From Motacilla alba alba (Eukaryota > Chordata > Aves > Passeriformes > Motacillidae): a stretch of 64,000 nucleotides of DNA. Numbering within the stretch: position 1 is the stretch's first letter; every line of letters starts with the position of its first letter. The stretch spans positions 59,581,666 through 59,645,665 of the forward strand of contig NC_052018.1 of assembly GCF_015832195.1 (NCBI RefSeq), read 5' to 3'. Below are positions 1-12,715 of this stretch, piece after piece. The translations under genes were made by a program, and so were the position numbers. The notes under the pieces were generated by a model. It did no database searches, had not been told where the DNA came from, and worked only from the letters and a program-made list of their open reading frames with translations.

Positions 1-2370
1 AAGGAGATCAGGCTCTTTGCAGACTTGATTTAAGGCCATGCTCAAGTATTTGGCATCTGGTCTCTATTAATTATTAATCCTGCAAAAGTATTGGAGGAAA
101 AAGCTGCAGAAAAGTTGAGTCTAAGCTGGCTTTGATTTGCTGTGTGTGATATATTGTGCTGAACACACAGCTGTGCTGTACAGCACAGTTCAAAAGCCAG
201 TCAGATTATTTTTACTTCCTCCTTCTTATTTTCTTCTCCAAAGACAAAATTTGAAATTATAAAAATATTCTTCATGTAGCAATTAAGTTTGTATGAGCAA
301 AAACTGCTCATGGCATTTCAAAAGTGAATGTGGTCCTGACTATGCTATCTCAGCCATGCTGCATTATAGCAGGGGTTTGTCCCACTATGGTTAGCTCATA
401 GCAAATACCTGAATTCCTATCAAAAAAATACCTCTGACCTTCCAAATCTTTTAGTTGGGCATCACTGTTATCCTGTATCTGGGGTAGCTGCGTATGGATG
501 GTGGAGTGCTCACTGCAGTGGTATCCATACCAGTGCATTTAAACACAAATAGGGGCAGACAGAAGTGTCTCAGAGCTGCTGATCAATTTCAGCTAATCTA
601 AGGCTGAGCTCCTGCTCACCTTCTGCCCTGCTTACACCTTCCCACGACCTCCCTCAAAGAGCTGCACACCTAAGAGGCTTCCTGGTGTGACTGAAAACAT
701 CCTTGTGTAAGAGTTTAGCTCATGTGCCAGCTCTGACACCAGGGAGAGGGTGGGAAGGAACACCTTTTAATCAGCAGCTTAGTTTTAGGTTGGCTTACAC
801 CAATAGAGGACCCATGTCCTCAGGTGCCTCTGTGAAATAAGTGATCTAATTACCTAAACTTTCTGTTTCAGGACATGGCTTCCCTATAGCTAAGAGGTGT
901 TCCTTGATTCAGTAACACTACAAATAAAGCACTGGAAAATCCTTAGAAAATAATATTAATGGTGTCTTTTAAAACTACTTGTGCAGTGGCAGTATTTATG
1001 ATACCAGAAAAATACAATGCTACAAGAGGATTACATTCTTGCCATTCAAATTACTCTGAATATCAAAATGTTTTCAGAAAAACAGAAGTGAAAGCTGTGG
1101 GCCATAACAGTAAGAGGGCAGCACAAGCCTGCTCTGCTAGCAGGCCCTGAGCTATTAATGAGAGTTATGCTCAGTATGTGGACAGCTGGAGCCACCAAAA
1201 CTGTACACGCTTAAGCTTGACCATGGCACCATTTGAATATGAATGACAAGAATGAATTACCCCAAGAGCAGCGCCTTATTTTGGAGAAATGGCTTTTTGT
1301 CTGTACTGGAGGCTGCTGAAGTTTCACCATCCCGTTGAGTGTTGAGTGAACTTTTCTGACGAGATGGGTGACTGTTGCCCATCTGTTGAAGGAGTGATTG
1401 AAAAACAAAACACAACAAAACAGGCAAACCTCTTGGCACTCCAGTAAGGGCAAAGGTTGAAGCTTTTTGTTCTTTGGATGAATCCCCCTTTGAGATGCCT
1501 CTCCATGCTTTTCCTTGGCATCTGGACAAGCCCTTCTTTGTGAAGGGACATGAATATGTAGAGGCCTGCAGTGCACCCTCTCTTCAGTCTGCTTCAAAGG
1601 AAAGTTTCAAAAGTCATTATTTTCTGGCAACTTTAAACATCTGAATGGGGCTGTGCTGTGTAAAGCAGTGCTGGCTTTACAAACAGTATTAGCTGATTTT
1701 GATGGCTTGGAACAATTCAGTATTTGCTCAATTAGAACAGATACTAAATGTGGACTGTGTAGCTTAAGCAGACAAGAGTGTTGGTTTTGCTGACTGAATG
1801 TAATGTATGAATATAGACTTCACATTCAAATAAGATGATCTTAAGTAATTTCCTTAGCAGAAAATAGTCCATTCAAAGAATAAGAACATCTGTTCAGAGC
1901 CCAGACCTGAAATAAATTGTAGGTTTAGAGACAGGTCTTTTGTCCAGCATTGTTTGGGCACTAGACATGTCAGAAACAATTGACTCTCCAGGTCACAGCT
2001 GAGGTTTCAATGACATGTCTGCTACAGCTGAGCACACCAAATCTTACCTGTGGCTGCAGTTCTGTTCCTGTTCCTCTTCCTCTTCCAGTCTGCATTGCTG
2101 TGATAGCACAGGCTTTTACAAACATCAGCTTGCTGTAGATTGCTTAGAGTTACATTCCCTTGGGTTTGAACTTTGTGTGTGTGTGTATGCTACTGTTGAT
2201 TCAGCCTATACATACACAGAAAACCCCACCAGTAGTGGCATCATGGTTATATTTGTTAGCTGTTACCCAAAAAAGCCCAAGTTTCCTAGAAACTATGATC
2301 ATATTTCATAAGAAATTATGTACCTTTTTAAATTCTCTGCTGCAACCTTCATCTAGTAATCAAGGTTTAG
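1..2370. other. Apparently intergenic DNA, no gene seen
   Basis: AT-rich, CpG-poor sequence with stops in all frames at short intervals. Open frames here are under 130 codons, overlap one another on both strands and show no recognisable protein pattern. The only structured item is an 18-bp perfect palindrome at 171-188. A short TG run lies near 2177-2190. Confidence 0.6.
171..188. repeat. 18-bp perfect palindrome
   Basis: The sequence CTGTGCTGTACAGCACAG equals its own reverse complement, centred on GTAC. It could be a binding site for a dimeric protein or a chance palindrome. No neighbouring gene gives it a role. Confidence 0.8.
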
Positions 2371-2590
2371 CTTGGATATTAGGAGAAAGTTCTTTACTGT
2401 GAGGGAGGTGAGGCACAGGAACATGTTGCCCAATGAGGCTGCGGATGTCCCATTCCTGAAAGTGTTCAAGGCCGGGTTGGATGGAGGTCTGAGCAACCTG
2501 GTCCAGTGAAAATTATCCTTGCCCATTACAGGGGGTTGGACCTAGATGATCTTTAAGATTCCTTCCAACCCAGGCCATTCTATGATTCTA
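2371..2590 (+). mobile_element. CR1 LINE, 3'-end fragment
   Basis: This is a 5'-truncated copy of the chicken-repeat-1 family of non-LTR retrotransposons. The usual 3' landmarks are visible in order: a segment about hitting the GAGG/TGAGGCAC stretch, the GGTTGGATGGAGG block, GGGGGTTGGACCTAGATGATC, CCTTCCAACCCAGGCCATTC and the terminal TATGATTCTA. It lacks any reverse-transcriptase coding region and cannot be autonomous. No target-site duplication is expected for this family. Family assignment is from recalled consensus. Confidence 0.9.
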
Positions 2591-5500
2591 AGAAATCTTG
2601 TCAAATACTAACTAAGGGAGTCTCAAAGAAGTTTACAGGCAGAGTATCATTTATTCTAAAGTGTAAATAGATAAACCAAGTCACCAGAGAGCTAAGTAAC
2701 TTCATGGATATTTCACAAGGGGTTGCTTCACTGCGATCAACAATAAAAAAACTAATGATCATGTAAGGAATCTTACTTAAGAGGTTATCACATGATTTTT
2801 GTCACTCCCGGCTGTGTTTGCCTTCTATGTGAAGAAAGCTCCTCTGTCAGCAGCTTCATTTCACCTCAGCTGCTCTGAGAGTTCTGCACCCATGCCCTCT
2901 GCATCTTGCAAGAAACAATTAGGTTGCATTACTTTATATGATAACCTTAACTGCCCCCCAGGAATCACTGTGAAGGGCCAGATCTTATCACTGTTTTCTT
3001 TAACTCCATCTCAGAGCTGGAAGTTCCACTTTTCACCGAGGCTCCCTGTTGCCAGCACAGAACTTTAAAATATTTTCTGCCTTTGTGTTACTACCTCTAA
3101 AAATAAACAGAAAAATGTTTGATCAACTTCAAAAGAAAAACCACTCTGAAAAAAGCTGCCACTTTCCATCTAAGAGGGAAACAGGTCAAACTGTTCAATG
3201 AAATGTTCCTGAAGGTAGAAGCAGGAGGCAGTAGTTGCAGAGGGCTGTGGGATCTGTGCCCTGCCTGACCTGCCTGCAGGTGACCTGCTGCCAGGGTTGC
3301 TGCGAGGCAGAAGGCACTGTCCTCCCATGGCCCCACAAGGCACATTTCATGGCAGATGAACTTTGGCAGGAGAGGGAAACTTTTCCAAGCTCATTGCTAC
3401 TCCTGGGGACAGCACAGCCATGACAGTGATAGCAGTCACTGAATGGGAGCTGGGCTGAAGCTTTCTGCATTGGCAATATGCTGAATTTTCAAAGCAGTAA
3501 TTAATTATTGCACTGTGTTCCCAAGGCATGTGGTGGATTCACTTTCTGTGGGAATACTTAAGTCAAGCTTCTTGACCGTTCAAAGGGTGGTGATGTCCTG
3601 GTGCAGGCTGAAGGGATGTGCTTGATGTGGAGCACTTGACCTGGAGCTCTCCGCTACCTAATCCCAGACTCCTTTCACAGCCACCACTCTTTTTTGACAC
3701 CAATATTCACTTTGCCTTCAAACAAGAGAATTTATGCTCTGTCTCCATGGGGATCTGGCAGTGCAGGTCTCTAACCATCAGTGGGTGTCAGAAAAATAGC
3801 AATTTCAGTTGTATCTTGTAAAAGTCAGCCAAATAATGACGTTTTCTTTAAAATCTCAACTGTGTAAGTTCAGACTGAACAACAACAAAAAAAAATTCCT
3901 TACTCTTTCTTAGGCACAAAGCTTCCTATTATATCTATTTTTTTTTTGAAAATTAGTAACTAGATATTCAAAACTGCTGAAACCTATTGCCCTCAGTAAA
4001 ATTTTGGAAACTAGCCAAAACCAGGGGAGTGCTTGCTTGTTTATTTACAAGAAGTTTTGTTTTGAAAAATGGCCAAAATTACATATGATATCCAGATCAG
4101 ATTCCTACCCTGGAAGTCTTGCTTTTGCTGCAACACTGGAGTGTTGCATACAGTACAGATTTGGACAGTTTCAGGAATTCTTTCCCCAGAGCTTTATATA
4201 TAGCAGATTTTGTCAGCTGAATTTCTTATCAGAAGCCTTCATGAGACCCAGGTTCTGCTGTTTGGTTAATTTTGGTTTTGGTTTTATTGCTTGTCAACAA
4301 AAGAGCTGCAAAATAAATGCCAGAATGTAAAAGAGATTCCAGGTAAGCTAAGGCAGAGAGCTGCATGCTTTCCAGCTGGGAGACCCTGTCTGATGTCACA
4401 CAGCCCCTCTGACTCCCCAGCACATATTGTGTATATTAAGCAATTCATAAGTGCTGTTCTGAAGTTTGTCTGTTAAAAGCCGTGCCCAAAATTGTGCTCA
4501 GTTCTCCATGGCTGATGTGAGGTGCAAATAGCTTGGCTTTCTGTAGCTTGGGTAAGAACTGAAGCACTAGCAGACCTGGAGAATAGGCTTTGTGAAGAAG
4601 TCAAGCCACAAGCTGGCGGAGATTGGACCAGTCATGTTTGTTTCCTAAAATCACTTCTTTCCACAGCAGGGGAAGCAGGAATGGCTTCTAGTATAAGTGA
4701 AACCACCCCTGCAGAGTTGGAACAATAATTGTCATCTCTATCTGGAAGACATTCAAAGGAACCTTTTTTGTTGTTTTGGGGAGGTTTTATTCTTTTTTGG
4801 AGTGCATATTGTGTACATCAGCCAATTCTTTTCCCATGGGCATTCTCACAGTGACACAGTAAGAGAAAGGCTTGTTAGCATAGCTTTGAAATTATCATCT
4901 CTTCACTCACTGATGCAGCTTAACTTCACATAGCTGGTTTCAAGTGCTGTTACAATAAGAAAACCATGACATTTACTTAGCTGGTAATGTAATGTCCAAA
5001 GAGAAGGGTAGTCATTCCTATTCCAGCTCCACTTCTCAGCCAGTTTTACAGTCAACTTCTGCAGGGAATACAAGAGCAGTGATTCATCATTAAGGACAGT
5101 CCATCCCATCTCCAGGCCAGAACATTGGATTTCCCATATGTCACAGTTTATAAAATACAGTCAGTGATGAGTCTCCATTTTCTGTGCTGTCAGTGTTCTG
5201 TGTTTGTTTTAAGGATTTCCAACCCTGAGATGGTGATTATTTTTTTCTCTTTATCCATAAGCATAAATTCAGGAGCTCCAGAAGCACTAAACTAATATAT
5301 TAGGTGATAAATCAAAGCAGTCTTGGAAAGCTTTGTGTGCCGTGGCAGAGACAATCAATAGGAGAACCTGTACATAGCAAATTAGCTCTGTAATGAATTG
5401 CATTCCAGGCCCTGGGCCCTTTTTGTGTGCAATCACTGCATTGTCTCTTCCTGTAACAGTGCAGAGTATGTGCCTGCACTGATTTGTAGGATACACTTGT

Positions 5501-7379
5501 GCTAAGAATTACACACTGAATTCCTGTAGTTGAATCGCCTCTTGAAGTTTATGGCAAAGCTTGCACAAACTGCAGTGGGACAATGATTCAGGATGATAAA
5601 TATGTATCAGTGCACAGCAGAGGCACAAACTGCTATGCAGAAAATCATGGAAATTTGCCACACATGGAAACTCTCATCTCATCATGATGGCATCCCTATG
5701 TAACTGAACTTGGTGGGAGCCAGAGTAAACATAGAAATTCAAGGGAGAAAATAGTGTCCTGGATGATGAAGATATCCATGTCCTGTTAGTGTGTACTGTT
5801 ACATAGCAGGTTCTTTCCCTAATTAAGTCAATGGGAATCAATTAGTCCTAAATAGGCAAGGCTATCAACAACTGAACCCAAAAGACACAAGAAGCAAAGA
5901 CAGAGATACAAAATGGCACTATGCATTTTTTTCTGCAATAATCGTATTTCTAATCTTTCTGTATTCCAGAAGGAAAATCAGTTGCTACCTTAAATAAGTT
6001 TCCAGCAGTTCCTGAGGCACATCAGGCTTTGAGACCAAACAAAAGCTCTCTTGCCCCTAAGATTCCTGGTCTTTACTCAAGAGCAATGAAAAATAGAACC
6101 ACGTGGAGGCCGTTTGAAAGATGAAGCCTCTTCAGCAGCGGTAGCACTTCAGATGATGAATGCTGCCATTCCAGTTTGGAAAGGCAACTTCAAAGTCATC
6201 AGCATGTTTACCTGGCTTGGTGCCCTGTAGGTCTTTCCTCCCATCCCTGCTGTGTTTCTGTGCACAGGAAAGGTAAAGCCATGCTCTGAGTCATGGCAAT
6301 GCTATGAAGTTGAAGTCATTGACCAGTTCTGCTTCATTAAAACTGTAATGAGTGGTGCTGGCCCTGGAAGTGTTGGTCAGTGCTTTGTGGTAAAGCTGTG
6401 TCGGTTCTTTTGGGGCAATTGGCCACAGCAGGGCCAGTGTGAGCATGTGACCATCTCTGGTCTTTTGATGTCCACTCCTAGCAAAGCAGCTGCCACATTC
6501 CAGGGTAAATCAAAGAGCAACCTCTGAGGTCAGAGCTCCAGCAGCACAGAAAAGCATTCTGATGTAGACAGCTACTGACCTGCTGCAGTGGGGAAGTGTG
6601 GGTTATATATATAACTTCCAAATGCAAATGAGAAGGGTCTTGCAATAAAGTTTAGCTTTAGTCTTAGGCTATTCAAATTATTATGCCATATAAAAAATAC
6701 AGATTCTTTGCTGTTCCCTTTACTACCACATATTCCAGTTAGCCTAACTCTTCATTCTTGCTCTTAAAAAGTCCAGGTTCTCAGGAATTATTTCATATTT
6801 ATTTCAGAACATCTTTGTAAGTGCTGCACACGCTTTTAGAGTGTGCTTTTCAATGGCAGCTCTATGTTCTTATGGATGAGATCTGTCACTTAGGTGAGTT
6901 TAAAAGCAATCCTCTGCCACGTTTGGCACTTTCATCTACAAGGTCTTTCTAGGGCACTTCATGCCCACCCCAGTCAGGGCGGAGCTTCCCTTCCTTTCTG
7001 AGCTCCAGCGCTTGCCATCCTTCCCACTGAGACCCAGGGGCCGTGGTGGCAGGCACCCTGCGGGGCCAGGAGCAGACAGTGTGTCCCGATGGATTTGCCA
7101 AAAGTTCAACGGCTAAAGCACAGCCTGGGAGCTGGCTGGTTGCCACTGTGGACTCCAGACGGGAGGGATCTTTGGCAGCATTCCCCGGCTCTCTGAATAA
7201 AAGTAAAGGGGCCAATTAGTAGCTAAATGAAATTATGTATTCAGTCAAAGTTTAGACAAGAAAAAGTAACTGATTGCATTCATTGGAGAGTTGAATAAAA
7301 ACACCCCTCAAAAGAGCTCTTGCTCCAAAGCAAGGGCTGTTTGCCCAAGTATATTTTCCTTCTAGCTGATGTAAATCTA
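2591..7379. other. Apparently intergenic DNA, no gene seen
   Basis: Unremarkable AT-rich sequence without a convincing exon. A 14-bp A/T palindrome, GTTATATATATAAC, lies at 6602-6615. A GC-richer patch at about 6955-7190 contains scattered CpGs but no clear splice sites or coding pattern. Open frames on both strands in this span are short and overlapping. Confidence 0.6.
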
Positions 7380-7380
7380 C

Positions 7381-7440
7381 CACTTTTTTCACTTTTCTTC
7401 CTCCCTTATTTCCCCCCCTTTCTTTTTTCTTTTTCTCCAG
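7381..7440 (+). other. Pyrimidine-rich tract ending in CAG
   Basis: Sixty bases that are almost all C and T end in CTCCAG at 7435-7440. The shape matches a 3' splice site, but the sequence that follows has no coding pattern and quickly becomes T/G low-complexity DNA with no obvious donor. It may be simple low-complexity DNA adjoining the next tract. Confidence 0.35.
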
Positions 7441-7540
7441 TCAACTGGCACTGTTTAACATTTTCATACTTTGGGAATCAAAGTGACTTTAGATTTGTTT
7501 GCTTTCCCTTTACTTTTTCCTGGATCACTTTTTTGGGGTC

Positions 7541-7868
7541 TGGTTTTTTGGGCGTTTTTTGGTTTGGTGGTTTTTTATGTTTGGTGGTTTTTTATGTTTG
7601 ATTTTTGGGGTGGGGTTTTTTTTGTTTTGTTTTTGGTTAGTTTTTTGTTGTTGTTGTTGTTTTGTTTGGGGTTTTGTTTTTTGTTTGTTTGTTTTTGGTT
7701 TTCTTGTTTGGTTTGGCTTTTTGTTTGTTTGTTTGGTTGGTGTATTTTTGGTTGAGTTTTTGGGGGGGGTTGGTTTTTTGGTTGGGTTTTTTTGTTTAGT
7801 TTGCCGTGTTTTGGTGGGTTTTTTTGTTTGTTTTTTGGTTTTTTGGATTTTTGGGGGTTTTGGGGGGC
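7541..7868 (+). repeat. T/G-rich low-complexity tract with strand asymmetry
   Basis: About 330 bases made almost entirely of T and G on this strand, in irregular T-run/G-run alternation. It includes one clean 17-bp tandem duplication, TTTGGTGGTTTTTTATG, at 7563-7579 and 7580-7596. G runs of eight (7761-7768), five and six (7851-7866 region) could support G-quadruplexes. Long open frames read through this tract on both strands are composition artefacts: F/V/G/C-rich on one strand, K/P/T/Q-rich on the other. It ends abruptly at a CpG-rich block. Confidence 0.85.
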
Positions 7869-8060
7869 TCTTTGTCAGGCTGTCCCGGCTCCCGGCCGTG
7901 CCGGGGTGTCCCGGCTCCTGCGGGAGCGATCCCGGCGGCGGGCGCCTGTTGTTCCCCGCGGCCGCCACGGGAGGGCGCCCCTGGCCAGCCCGCGCCGCCC
8001 GCGGAGCCGCGGGGCGCTGGATCCCGTCCGGCCTCACAGACCGGCGCTGTCCCGCCCCGA
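7869..8060. promoter_or_regulatory. Short CpG-rich block
   Basis: A sharp change from T/G-only sequence to GC-rich sequence dense in CpG, including repeated CCCGGC and GCCGC motifs. It is short for a promoter island but stands out from surrounding CpG-depleted DNA, which implies protection from methylation or recent origin. With the second block at 8387-8620 it could mark an enhancer, a noncoding-RNA promoter or a GC-biased conversion hotspot. No start codon or exon can be assigned. Confidence 0.5.
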
Positions 8061-8386
8061 ACTGTTCCAAATAACTCAAAGAAAAGGGGGAAATACAGTC
8101 TGGAGAGGCGAGGGCTGAGGAAGGAAAGAGAGGTTTTGAGCAGCTTTTGTGCTTCTGAGGCGGTCTGAAGGCTTTCATGCTGTAGTCACATCATCCCCTT
8201 TCCCCTGTTACTTGAGGAAGCCTTTCACGCGGCCACACGGAAGGGAAAAAAACTGAGGAAATAAACAGAAAAATGCCATTTTAAATCTGTATTTTACAGC
8301 CCATTCTGTCTTTACTTCCATGGCAAGCGACACATTCTCCTGCAATTACCATTAGCAGTTTTACTGCAGAAATTTCCCACATTCCT

Positions 8387-8620
8387 CGGGATCCCTCTGC
8401 AGCCGAGCCCATCCGCAGGCTGCCCAGCGGAAAGGGAGCACCCGCCCGCGTCCCTGCGCGCCAAAGCTGGGCCGGGCATCGGCAGCCAGCGCAGAGATCG
8501 CCTTTTGTGCCTGGGCCCCGGGGCCTTCAGAGCGCTGGCTGCTTGAGCCAGCCCGTGTGGCTGGCCGCGGAGGAGCGCCGTAATGCCGAGGCCAAGACAA
8601 AGAGCAGGTAAAGGAGCCCC
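8387..8620. promoter_or_regulatory. CpG-rich block with a possible splice donor
   Basis: A second GC-rich, CpG-dense stretch about 330 bp beyond the first. On the plus strand it contains CAG|GTAAAG, with the exon side ending at 8607, which would suit an alternative or noncoding first exon. The open frames that cross it in several phases are what high GC content gives by chance. No downstream partner exon was identified, so a transcript is only suggested. Confidence 0.4.
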
Positions 8621-11600
8621 CGGCTCTGCACAGCAATACCTGGGAGCCCTGGCTGGGCTGACTTCAGGCTCTGTCTCGGCCCGAGCAGACAAACCCCGCA
8701 CGGAGCTTCCTGGTGTCAGCAGAGTGCCAAAGGTGCTTTCCTTCAGGATGGCCTAGCCCAAGTAGGGCTTGCGTGAACTCCCTGCTACTGCTCCTGCGCT
8801 CTTCGAGCTGACTTAGCCTCATACTGCGTGGATGTAACTTGAAGAAAGAGCCTATTTTGACCAGTTCTTCATACATCAAGAGACTGAAATGTTTCTTAAA
8901 ATGGCCAATAAAGAGTTGAGATTACCTTTGAAGCATCTGGTGAAGGAAGACTGAGAGGGAATGTGAAGCCAAATCTTTCACCCATCATCAGCTCTCCGAG
9001 GTGCCACAATATTGAACAGCATTTATGGGGCATTTGAGAATGAGCAAAGATATTTCCTGGAGCAGAGGCTGTGGATCTGTATTGAGAACTTTTATTGTCC
9101 CCTTGCTGTCTGTGTGGAGAACTGAGAGGGGAGTTACTCAGCTGTTCCCAATGGAAAAGACAAAAGAAACCTGCTCAAAAGAGAAACTTCATTTCATCTT
9201 CACATAGCCTGGAGACCTTCACACTTGGAGAAGTAGAAGTCAGTGTGAATATTCAAACTGGGCAATCTGAGATGTGAGCAGTGAAAGAAAGTGCTGCAGT
9301 CAGGCAGAGACTGAGGAATGTAGGTCCCTGGCAAACTGGTTAGAAACTGCTTTCAGGCAAGGTTCAATCCAAAAGTGGATTGAAACAGCAGACCATCCAA
9401 TTTGGTTGTAGCAGGACACAGAAAAGCAGGTGAGGAGATCTATTATAATTCAGCCAGAACAGAAGGAAATACTGAGAACTCCTCTGTCAGGCGAGGTGTT
9501 TCAGATAGAAAACCTCTACCTTTGGCATTAAACTCAAAACACAGAAACATTAAGCTGCTGAAGCCAAAGCAGCTAAGCCTAGGTTAAACAGCTAGCAGAA
9601 ATGCCTAGCTGGAGCAGGGGTGGCAGCCTGGGTAGTAATACTCATTCTCTTGGAAAAATTTGTATTTTCTTCCATTTAATCAGTGCTTCTGTCTGCTTCT
9701 CTCTATGTTCCTCAGCTGCTGTAGCTCTCACTTTTCACACTGGGAAGCCAGGGACAGGCCAAGCAGTGAGAAAGGCAGTAGTCTCCTTCATGCCTTAGCA
9801 AAACCAAGACCTTTCCCCTTCTTGTGTTTCTTCTTCTCTGTTCTCTTCAACACACTTCTTCTCTTTCCAGCCTTTTGTACCATCCACTGACATGCTCCTG
9901 TGCCTCCATCTTTATACCAAATCACCACATTTAAAGTGTTTGGAATTCTAGTTGGCCTTCCTCTCTCTCCAGAAACAACTTTCCTCTGTGCCTTCATTTG
10001 TGGGTCTGTGGGTTAGCTCCAAGGAGAACTCATGAGTAAGAACCCTTTGGTTGCTCCATGTGGCTGTTGTACAAGCAGATAGGTTTCTGGAACACAGTTT
10101 GTGTTGTGCTTAGTGTAGAGAACCATCTCTTCAAATCAGTGAAAACACAGCCCCTGTGCCTGGCAGGCTGGTTCTGTGGCTTTTATTGCATGTCATAGGA
10201 GAGGGATAGTTGCAAGCACATAGGCATGAAGGCAGGTTCCATGGGTTTTCAGCTGTGAAAAATATATCTGCTGTCTCCCCCCGACACAGAAAGACTGAGT
10301 GCAGCCACAGAGCAAGTTCTCTTCATGTAGGTAAAACCCTTTGAGCTCCCCAGAGCTCAGTTTTCCAATGCAGGACCACTGTAGGGATCTCGTTTACCCA
10401 GCCCACAACTATTTTTGCACTCCCACTGCTGCTCTGCCTCCAATGGCCCCAGCACAGCTGTGCTTTACCAAGCCCCACATGAACCTTCTCTAAATGTTGC
10501 CAGAAGGTGCCTGCAGCCACCTTTCCAGCAGAAGGAGAGGGTTACGTGCGTCATTAGCAGGCTGTGTTTACCCAGGAAAATTGAAACCCCTCATAGAATG
10601 TGACGTATGCACACAGGGAGGCCAGTTGCCTCTTTTGAAAACACAGTGACACACTTGAAGGGTGTCAGATTCTGCAACTCATTCATGGTGTGCAGATGGT
10701 GAAGTTTTTCAACAGATTGAGCAACTTGGGGGAAAAAAAGAAAAAAAGAAACAAGAATTAGGAATTACAAAAACCAAACACAAATCCTCTGACAATTGTC
10801 GCTGCTTGGAGTTACTACACATGCAGAGGATGGCAAAACCACTGTCAGTGAATCACCATAGAATGTGTCGATTTTCTTAATTCCTCGGGAGTCATGACAT
10901 GACTCATTCCCAACCTGAAGACCAAAGGAAGGTTTTAAAGGAAAAATGTTGAATAAAGCAGGCTCTTTGCAAAAGAACGAGGACAGTTTGAATTTCAGCC
11001 TTTGATAAAATTTCATTAATGCTTCATGATCTGCAAAACAAGGCCATCCCTGTTTGGTAACATCAGGCACTCATCTTTAGTGGAGCAAATTGGCTACATG
11101 TGGGATGGACAAAGCTGAGTAAGACTTCACTTCTTTCACTGATAAGTGTTGTCTAACATTCTGATGTGTTCTTTGATGCAGTTTTGTAATTGGTGTCCCT
11201 GCTCTGCAGGCAGGGTCCTAAAGAAGCGAGGTGCTGTAAAAATACTACTCAAAAGACAACATCCTTCTTTCAGTGGGGATATGTCAAGCCTTGCATCTGA
11301 TTCACATGGGAAAAGAAATTTTGATTGTATGAGTCATTTCAGCCTTTGGATACTTAACAAAATGTACAGTGTGATCTGATGCATGACTAATGTGTTTGTG
11401 TATTTAAGAGTCTGTGGGTGCTAATGGAAGTTACAGAGGCATATCTAGAAAAGAAGACGCTTCTGAGCATATTGGTTCATTACTTTTCATCTATACATAA
11501 TCAGCAGCTGTTTCATAGATCTAAAAAAATTCCTCAGTGTTTTGTGTGTTTTAGGACTGCACTTCAAAAGTCCCCTACATCAAGTCTTTGTTTAAACATC

Positions 11601-12330
11601 CCACTCATCTACCATTAACTATCTCATTGTGTTTCATTTCAGTTCATTTGCAAAGCCTGCACACTATCTAATTAACACAAATTTTGTTGCTTGCTGCAAG
11701 CTTCTCTTCTCCAAGCTGTCACTCCCAAATATGTTCATAAGAAATTTCAGCCTTTGTTAATTGCATTTGCAAAGTGACCTTTATTCTCTCTGGGTACCTT
11801 CATTATTCACAGGTAGTTACTAAGTAACCTGTAGGAATGCTGCAGGCGTGCCATCTCTTATTAAGAGTTGTGCTCCCTCACTATTCAGTGTTGGTGTTGT
11901 GGGACTGAGGGCCCAAACCCTCTGGTATTGGCTCGATCCTCCATTTGGGAATGATGTTCATGAACCAAACTTCTTGAAACTTTTTAATTATCAGGGATTT
12001 TCTCATGACAAATTGAGCTTGAAATGGCAAGAAAAAAATGTGGAGAAAAGTCCTGATATTTGTCATTCCCTTTAACCAACAGTTTACATATAATAATTTG
12101 AACACAATAATTAGTTACATTTTTAATTGATACAACCATGACAATTAATATTAAATAATTTCTATCCATCCTTGTGGATTTCTGTGGTGAGGATTTATTC
12201 TAGGGACTGCTCACTTTGAATTTAGCGAAACTTCGTGAATAGTTTCATTTGTAACTTGCAGCACTCTGAAACACATTCCTATTGGATCTTCACATTTGGA
12301 TCTTTGCGTTCTTTGAATCAGTGTTAATAA
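8621..12330. other. Apparently intergenic DNA, no gene seen
   Basis: AT-rich noncoding sequence. The only low-complexity item is an A/G-rich run at about 10729-10755. No open frame here exceeds about 100 codons and none looks like a protein domain I know. Confidence 0.6.
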
Positions 12331-12715
12331 CAGAATCATAGACTGATCTGGGTTGGGAGTACCTTAAAGATGATCTACTTCCAAACCCTCTGCCATGAAC
12401 AGGGACAACTTTCACTAGTCTAGGTTGCTCAGGGCCCCATCCAATCTGGTCTGAAACACTTCCAGGGATGTCGCATCCACAGCTTCTCTGGGCAACCTGT
12501 TCCAGTGCCTTACCATTCTCACAGAGAAGAATTTCTTTCTAAAATCTAATCTAAACTTATTATTTTCCAGTTTGAAGCCATTCCCCCTTGTCCTATCACT
12601 GCATGCCTTTGTAAAGATCTCTCTCCACCCTTCTTATAGAATCCCTTCAGGTACTGGAAGGCCACAATTAGGTAGCTCCAAAACTTTCTCTTCTCCATGG
12701 CCAGTTAAGATTTAC
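12331..12715 (-). mobile_element. CR1 LINE fragment, minus orientation
   Basis: The plus strand starts with CAGAATCATAGA, the reverse complement of a CR1 tail. It continues through recognisable reverse-complement landmarks: CCAAACCCTCTGCCATG, TTGCTCAGGGCCCCATCCA, GGGATGTCGCATCCAC, GGGCAACCTGTTCCAGTGCC, and the later CCCCCTTGTCCTATCACT and CCTTCAGGTACTGGAAGG blocks. The left end is clear; the right end fades between about 12690 and 12750. It is diverged and noncoding. Confidence 0.9.

Noticed and set aside
7381..7440. Excellent-looking splice acceptor
   Set aside because: The following sequence is low-complexity, with no coding frame and no obvious donor, so no exon is called.
7499..8178. 191- and 217-codon frames across the T/G tract and CpG block
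   Set aside because: One strand gives F/V/G/C runs and the other K/P/T/Q runs, which simply reflect the low-complexity DNA.
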